Positions 58,841-64,000 of a DNA stretch of 64,000 nt are shown here, piece after piece (the first letter of the stretch is position 1; every line of letters starts with the position of its first letter). The notes beneath the pieces were generated by a model, which ran no database searches, was not told the origin of the DNA, and worked only from the letters and a program-made list of their open reading frames with translations. The stretch covers positions 32,773,378 to 32,837,377 of the forward strand of contig NC_092467.1 in NCBI RefSeq assembly GCF_047495875.1. Direction: 5' to 3'. Origin of the DNA: Pithys albifrons albifrons. Its lineage: Eukaryota > Chordata > Aves > Passeriformes > Thamnophilidae. A program made the translations under genes and the position numbers.

Positions 58841-60125
58841 AGAGTCTGGATAAGTAACAATTTACTGCCACTGGTAAAGCCTCAGGGTCTGAGGTCAAAA
58901 GCCCCTTAAACCCTTTGGCAACAAGAACAAGACAAGGAGAGAATAGAACCATCCTCTGAGTAATCTTGTGCTGCTCGAGGTTGTTCTGTGTTGCATTTAC
59001 AAAGCCAGCCCAGGCTGGAAGGTTCGCAAGGGTTTGGTTGTCAGTGAAATGTGGGAGAGATTCGGTGGCAGATAAAGCAGCTGCAGAGGCTACAATTGGA
59101 TTACAAACTTGAGCGTTTCACAGAGCTCAGTAACACCCGGCGACCTCCGGGGATTTCTGAGCTCACAGACAGAAGATCAAAGCCCAGATTGTGACCACGG
59201 CTCGTGCAAAGCTGCAAAGAAGTGCCTGGATCAGCAAAAGCCTCCTGAAAACGCGGCAAGAGGAGGAACAGCCTCACAACAAAAGGGGGATATCCACTGC
59301 AAATGGTGCTGTTTGGTGTAGCCCCTTCCCCCGGAGCCGCTGGGGGTGGTCCCTGGGGAGGGAGGATGAGGAGCCGTGCACGGGGTGGGAGGGCTGAGCA
59401 CAGCACAGACTGAAACCAGCCCGGCGTTTCGGAGAAGAGGATGTGAGGGGTGAGGCTGTGGTTTGGGTCTCGCTGGGCTCCACTGAGTGTCACCTTCACA
59501 GGGAAAATCCCAGGAGAATGTCACCTGCAGGGCTGGGATTCAGGAGCAAAGGAGCCTCGCAAGCAGAGAAAAGCAACCAGATCCAAAGGGGATCTAACAC
59601 AGGAGATTGGTCATTGCTGCTCAGCAACACGACCAAGCCTTTCCTGGACAGAGAGGAATCGATCTGGCCACAAGAATATTAGAAAAAACACACAATTCTT
59701 AACTTCTGAATGATGCAGGTATTTTGTCTTGTGCATCATCCCTATGATTTCCTAGAGCAGGTGATTTCCACGCTGTCCCTGTGGATTCAGCTCTCCATGG
59801 ATGGTTCTCTGTGCAGGAGGAGGCAGAACAATGGTATTTACCAAACTAAGTGACTCATTTCATCCTGCTGGGGAAAGGCCAATTCAATGAGAGTCCCCAG
59901 CACACACAGGGGGTGGAAAACTAACGGAGCCAGAGCAGAGGGGACCTGCAGGACTGAAAACAGACACTCCTGAGCAGAGTTACTGCTCCTTCTGCTGCTG
60001 CTGCTGTTCCTTCAGCACTGCCAGGGGCACAACTCCACTGCCCAGGCATCAGGAACCAAACACCAGAGCTGCTCAAAGTCATTGACTTTAGAAGGAAGTT
60101 ACAGAGCTCTTGGAGCAAGTCCAGA
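58841..60125. other. Intergenic sequence, nothing recognised
   Basis: No repeat family or coding exon recognised. CAG-type run CTGCTGCTGCTGCTG near 59990. Confidence 0.45.
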
Positions 60126-60129
60126 GGAG

Positions 60130-60567
60130 GCCCCGGAGATGCTTCAGGGCTGGAACCCTTTTGGAGCCAGGCTGGGAGAGCTGGGGGGATCACCTGGAGA
60201 AGAGAAGGGTCCAGGGAGACCTGAGAGCCCCTTCCAGAGCCTAAAGGGGCTCCAGGAGAGCTGGAGAGGGACTGGGGGTAAGGGATGGAGGGACAGGACA
60301 CAGGGAATGGCTTCCCACTGCCAGAGGGCAGGGCTAGGTGGGATATTGGGAAGGAATTCCTGGCTGGGAGGGTGGGCAGACCCTGGTACAGGTTGGGCAG
60401 AGAAACTGTGACTGTCCCATCCCTGGGAGTGTCCCAGGCCAGGCTGGACAGGGCTTGGAGCACCCTGGGCTGGTGGGAGGTGTCCCTGCCATGGCAGGGG
60501 TGGCACTGGGTGGGCTTTGAGGTCCCTCCCAACCCAACCCATTCCAGGAATCTGTGATTCTGTAATT
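60130..60567 (+). mobile_element. CR1 LINE 3' fragment (sense), longest clear copy
   Basis: GGCTGGAACCCTTTTGGAGC, GATATTGGGAAGGAATTCCT, GGTACAGGTTGGGCAGAGAA and the end CAGGAATCTGTGATTCTGTA. A good reference for the other fragments here. Confidence 0.9.
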
Positions 60568-60764
60568 TCTAACAGACCCCCTCAGCTCTTACATTCACAG
60601 CAGTGCTTTGGTCTCTGCCCAGCTCCTGACAGGAGTCTGGAGTCCCCAAAGCCCAGCAGGGCTGGGGCTGGTGGAGCTCAACCAGCACAGCTACCCCTGA
60701 GCCCTGGGCATGACTCTGCACCCACCAGTGGCCTCTTGGTTTGTCACACACAGCTGCCTGTGCC

Positions 60765-60838
60765 ACCACCCAGCACCACCCAGCACCACCCAGCACCACC
60801 CAACATCACCCAACACCACCCAGCACCACCCAACATCT
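60765..60838. repeat. 10-bp tandem repeat (CAGCACCACC)
   Basis: About seven copies, some with CAACATCACC or CAACACCACC. Confidence 0.93.
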
Positions 60839-60944
60839 GTCAGGCTCTGGGGGCTTTCCCCAGCTCTGCTCACAGACTCACAGACTCTCCTCCCAGGCAA
60901 CTGATGACTCTGGACTTTCCTTGACATCACCCCGTGCCAGGGGC

Positions 60945-61412
60945 ACGAGGGAGGGTGGCACAGCATCCTCAGGACACCAGGGAGGGTGTCACAGCATCCT
61001 CAGGGCACCAGGGAGGGTGGCACAGCATCCTCAGGGCACCAGAGAGGGTGGCACAGCATCCTCAGGACACCAGAGAGGGTGGCACAGCATCCTCAGGACA
61101 CCAGGGAGGGTGGCACAGCATCCTCAGGACACCAGAGAGGGTGGCACAGCATCCTCAGGGCACCAGGGAGGGTGGCACAGCATCCTCAGGGCACCAGGGA
61201 GGGTGGCACAGCATCCGCAGGGCACCAGGGAGGGTGGCACAGCATCCTCAGGACACCAGAGAGGGTGGCACAGCATCCTCAGGGCACCAGGGAGGGTGGC
61301 ACAGCATCCTCAGGGCACCAGGAAGGGTGGCACAGCATCCTCAGGGCACCAGGAAGGGTGGCACAGCATCCTCAGGGCACCAGGGAGGGTGGCACAGCAT
61401 CCTCAGGGCACC
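60945..61412. repeat. 31-bp minisatellite, about 15 copies
   Basis: Unit CTCAGGGCACCAGGGAGGGT then GGCACAGCATC, with GGACACCAGAGAGGG variants. Because 31 is not a multiple of three, its reading frame rotates. Confidence 0.95.
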
Positions 61413-61564
61413 AGCAGCTCCACTGACAGCAGGACCTTGGGCTCTGGTTCTTCTCTTTGGCTGTGAGGACACACCAGCTGCAGGGATTTCTCCATGGTAT
61501 GTAAGTAGCATGTGCTCAGCAGAAGTCAATGAAGAAAGAATTGTAGAAAAAACAACCAGAATTT

Positions 61565-61895
61565 GGTGCTAAAAATTAAGGGAAAGGGAAAAAAGAAAAA
61601 GGAGAAAGAAAAAAAAAAAGAAAGAAAAAAGAAAAGGAAAAGAATAAGAAAACAAGAAAAATGAAAAAATAAAAAAGATAAAGGGAAAAATTAAAAATAA
61701 GACGAGGGTAAAAGAAGAGAAAGGAAAAATTAATAAAGATAAAATATAAAAGAAAGGAAAAATGTAAATTGCCGAAGAGAAATGAAAAAGAAAGATAAAA
61801 TATAAAAGAAAGAAGAGACAAAAGAAAATCAGAAAAAATAAAATGAGAAGAAAAAGAAAACAAGAAAAAATAGAAGAAAGAAGAAAAGAAGGCAG
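61565..61895. repeat. Purine-only tract (A/G), about 330 bp
   Basis: AAAGAAAAAGGAGAAAGAAA and similar, mostly A and G with few interruptions; likely to form triplex or other non-B DNA. The reverse ORF rich in Phe/Ser/Leu is an artefact. Confidence 0.9.
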
Positions 61896-61929
61896 CAACT
61901 GCATTTTACGGAGGGTAATGGAGTGGGGA

Positions 61930-62470
61930 CTTTCAGTTTAGCTGCCTGTCACCGCGACACAGAACTCACCTGGGCCACCTGATCGGCATCTTCCTTTAAA
62001 CACCCCAGGGGTGAGCGAGGCAGCCCCGCTCAGCGCTGCCCGCCGGGCACGGGGGGCCAGCAGAGACGAGGAACCAACACCCCGGCTCGGCGACAAACAC
62101 GGGATCGGATTCCACATGTCCCTAAAGGTGTCCTGGTTCACAATCAGCTGAATCCTGGTCCGGCCTCGTGGAGCTGGAGCTGTGCGGGGAAGGGCTCTGA
62201 GAAAAGGGAAAGTGCAGCACCAACTGATGAAGACAAAGGGGGAACAAGAGGTAAAAGAAGCTGTGGATATTTGGGATTTCGTGGGGTTCGGGCTCACCCA
62301 GCTCACTCTTGGCCCGTTGATGGTATAATGGCAGCTCTGGAAAGGAGCCCAGACGTTGCTCGAGGATTTCGGAGGCTCAAAGGCAGAGTTTGGGACTCTT
62401 GGAGGCTTCAAACTTTGTGCTCCCTCTGCTCCTTCAGTTCAGCCCCCAAAATACCTGCGCTGTGACTCAA
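61930..62470. other. CpG-rich block of unknown nature
   Basis: About 540 bp with CpG-rich segments (CGCTGCCCGCCGGGCACGGG) between a purine tract and the candidate promoter. A - strand ORF covers it (61938-62411) but has no domain I recognise. Confidence 0.35.
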
Positions 62471-62708
62471 GGTAGGAAAATGTGATTGTTTTCAGTCAGA
62501 AAACCAAACTGATGTTATTGACGCCCAGAGAAAGAGAAGGTACAATAGTGGTAAGATACTGACTACTGAAAGCTCTGCTAAATGTGGCAGCAGGTTGTGA
62601 GTGTGCTGAAAAAAATTAAGAGAAAGCAAAAACCCTGTTAAAGAGAAGATAAAAATCAGCGTGGGTGCCTCTCTGGACAAGCCCCTTGCTCTCAACAAGA
62701 GAGGCTGG

Positions 62709-62790
62709 GCTTTATTTTATTTTATTTTATTTTATTTTATTTTATTTTAATTTTATTTTATTTTATTTTATTTTATTTTATTTTATTTTT
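62709..62790. repeat. (TTTTA)n microsatellite
   Basis: About 16 TTTTA units with one T insertion, immediately followed by TTTCC runs. Confidence 0.95.
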
Positions 62791-62832
62791 CCTTTATTTT
62801 TCCTTTATTTTTTCCTTTCCTTTCCTTTCCTT

Positions 62833-62968
62833 TCTCCTCTCCTCTCCTCTCCTCTCCTCTCCTCTCCTCTCCTCTCCTCTCCTCTCCTCTCCTCTCCTCT
62901 CCTCTCCTCTCCTCTCCTCTCCTCTCCTCTCCTCTCCTCTCCTCTCCTCTCCTCTCCTCTCCTCTCCT
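62833..62968. repeat. (CTCCT)n pentanucleotide repeat
   Basis: About 27 perfect CTCCT units, then a T-rich stretch. It lies 100 bp before the candidate exon. The TTTTA and CTCCT runs together make a pyrimidine-rich strand of about 300 bp. Confidence 0.96.
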
Positions 62969-62999
62969 CCATTTTCTTTTTTTTTTCCTTTTTTTTCCT

Positions 63000-63330
63000 T
63001 TATTTTTCTTTCCCCCTCTCCCCCGTCTCCCGTTCCGGGGTTCTCTGGGGGTTGGCTCGGGCCGTTCCGTGCCCGCCGCTCACATGCGGGATCCGCCGCG
63101 CCCGGAGCGGCCGCGGGGCTGGGGGTGAGTACCGGGGGGGTGCGGGACGGGCATCCCCGCGGGCCCCGAGGGTGGGGATCCGTCCCCGCGACGCTTTTCG
63201 CTCCTCAGGAGCGAGTTCCTGCTGCAGGCACTGGAATAGCTGCGCGCTGGGAAAAGCGGCATCCCGCGGATTGGGTGCCCGAGGGTGCTGCTGCTCCGGG
63301 ATACTGCCTGCCCCGGGATACTTCCTGACC
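63000..63330 (+). promoter_or_regulatory. CpG-rich promoter and candidate first exon
   Basis: CpG-dense stretch with GCCCGCCGCTCACATGCGGG and CGGAGCGGCCGCGGGGCTGG followed at 63127 by a strong donor GGTGAGTACC. If it is an exon (about 63020-63127) it could carry a short ATG or be non-coding. By synteny the next + strand gene could be IL12RB2; not proven. Confidence 0.4.
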
Positions 63331-63935
63331 CGGGATACTCCCTGACCCGGGATACTGCCTGCCCCGGGATGCTGCTGCTCCGGGATGCTGCTGCCCCGGG
63401 ATACTCCCTGCCTCGGGATACTGCCTGCCCCGGGATACTCCCTGCCCCGGGATGCTGCTGCTCCGGGATGCTCGTTTTCCAGGGGATGATGTTGCACTGG
63501 GATGATCGCTGCCCTGGGATGCTGCTGTCCTGGGATGATCCCTACCCCGGGATGCCCCGGCCCCGGGATGAGCCCTGCCCCGGGATGCTGCTGTCCCGGG
63601 ATGATCCCTGCCCTGGGATGCTGCTGTCCTGGGATGATCCCTGCCCCGGGATGCCCCGGCCCCGGGATGAGCCCTGCCCCGGGATGCTGCTGTCCCGGGA
63701 TGATCCCTGCCCTGGGATGCTGCTGTCCCGGGATGATCCCTGCCCTGGGATGCCGCTGTCCCGGGATGATCCCTGCCCTGGGATGCCGCTGTCCCGGGAT
63801 GATCCCTGCCCTGGGATGCCGCTGTCCCGGGATGATCCCTGCCCTGGGATGCTGCTGTCCCGGGATGAGCCCTGCCCTGGGATGCTGCTGTCCCGGGATG
63901 AGCCCTGCCCTGGGATGCTCACTATCCCGGGATAT
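63290..63935. repeat. 33-bp minisatellite, about 18 imperfect copies
   Basis: Unit CCCTGCCCTGGGATGCTGCT then GTCCCGGGATGAT; regular 33-bp steps at 63731, 63764 and 63797. The half unit is related (CCGGGATG repeated). Long ORFs on both strands are artefacts. It follows the candidate first exon. Confidence 0.93.
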
Positions 63936-64000
63936 CCCCTGTCCCCTGAGACAGAGCTGCCTAAGGAGAGCAGAGCCGATCCTGTGGGAGTAACTGTCCC

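Noticed and set aside
60945..61412. Regular direct repeats that could be mistaken for CRISPR
   Set aside because: There are no unique spacers; it is a head-to-tail minisatellite in a vertebrate genome.
61938..62411. 157-aa - strand ORF as a gene
   Set aside because: No recognisable domain, no splice evidence, GC-rich block; left as unassigned.
63502..63993. 163-aa ORF with repeated Cys/Pro/Gly motif
   Set aside because: Frame of the 33-bp minisatellite.

Overview
The window is nuclear DNA from a bird, most likely a songbird. The evidence is dozens of CR1 LINE 3' ends, short introns, very dense GC-rich minisatellites, and one SINE with a tRNA-Ile-like head and a CR1-like tail (the TguSINE1 design described in zebra finch). 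The gene order MIER1, SLC35D1, IL23R matches the conserved vertebrate block (human 1p31). All gene calls come from translating exons, checking splice sites and phases, and comparing with family members from memory. No database search was possible.

Layout. Positions 1-21692 hold the 3' two thirds of MIER1 (+ strand). Its 5' exons lie before the window. Ten coding exons (453 codons plus stop) carry the acidic region, ELM2 and SANT domains and the nuclear C-terminus. MIER1 introns contain a 2.7-kb AT-rich tandem array at the left edge, a 1.04-kb AAAAT/AAAGT pentanucleotide, a threefold 208-bp tandem repeat and a 51-bp minisatellite grown out of a CR1 tail. SLC35D1 lies tail to tail with MIER1 on the - strand (34878 down to 26839). 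It is complete in 12 coding exons (360 aa) with a CpG-rich promoter at 34.6-35.1 kb. Its introns hold 40-bp and 22-bp minisatellites, and a G-rich block lies just upstream. IL23R (+ strand, 41971-55536) is complete in 14 coding exons (797 aa). IL23R is followed by about 8 kb of repeats and a CpG-rich candidate first exon near 63.0-63.13 kb. By synteny this could belong to IL12RB2, but I cannot show it.

Functions. MIER1 is a nuclear corepressor that recruits HDAC1/2. SLC35D1 is a nucleotide-sugar transporter of the ER that supplies chondroitin sulfate synthesis and glucuronidation. IL23R is the signalling chain of the IL-23 receptor. They are neighbours by ancient synteny, not a shared pathway.

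Most interesting observations. (1) The predicted IL23R ectodomain is Ig plus four fibronectin III domains. The two after the WSAWS motif correspond to IL12RB2/gp130-type domains that mammalian IL23R lacks. (2) Several minisatellites are internal expansions of CR1 sequence. (3) A CR1-rich block at 52.4-53.2 kb contains near-perfect to perfect hairpins with 38-, 27- and 17-bp arms built from the same CR1 tail. (4) The SLC35D1 promoter holds a short tandem repeat in which every unit carries a CCAAT box and a copy of the start-codon context.
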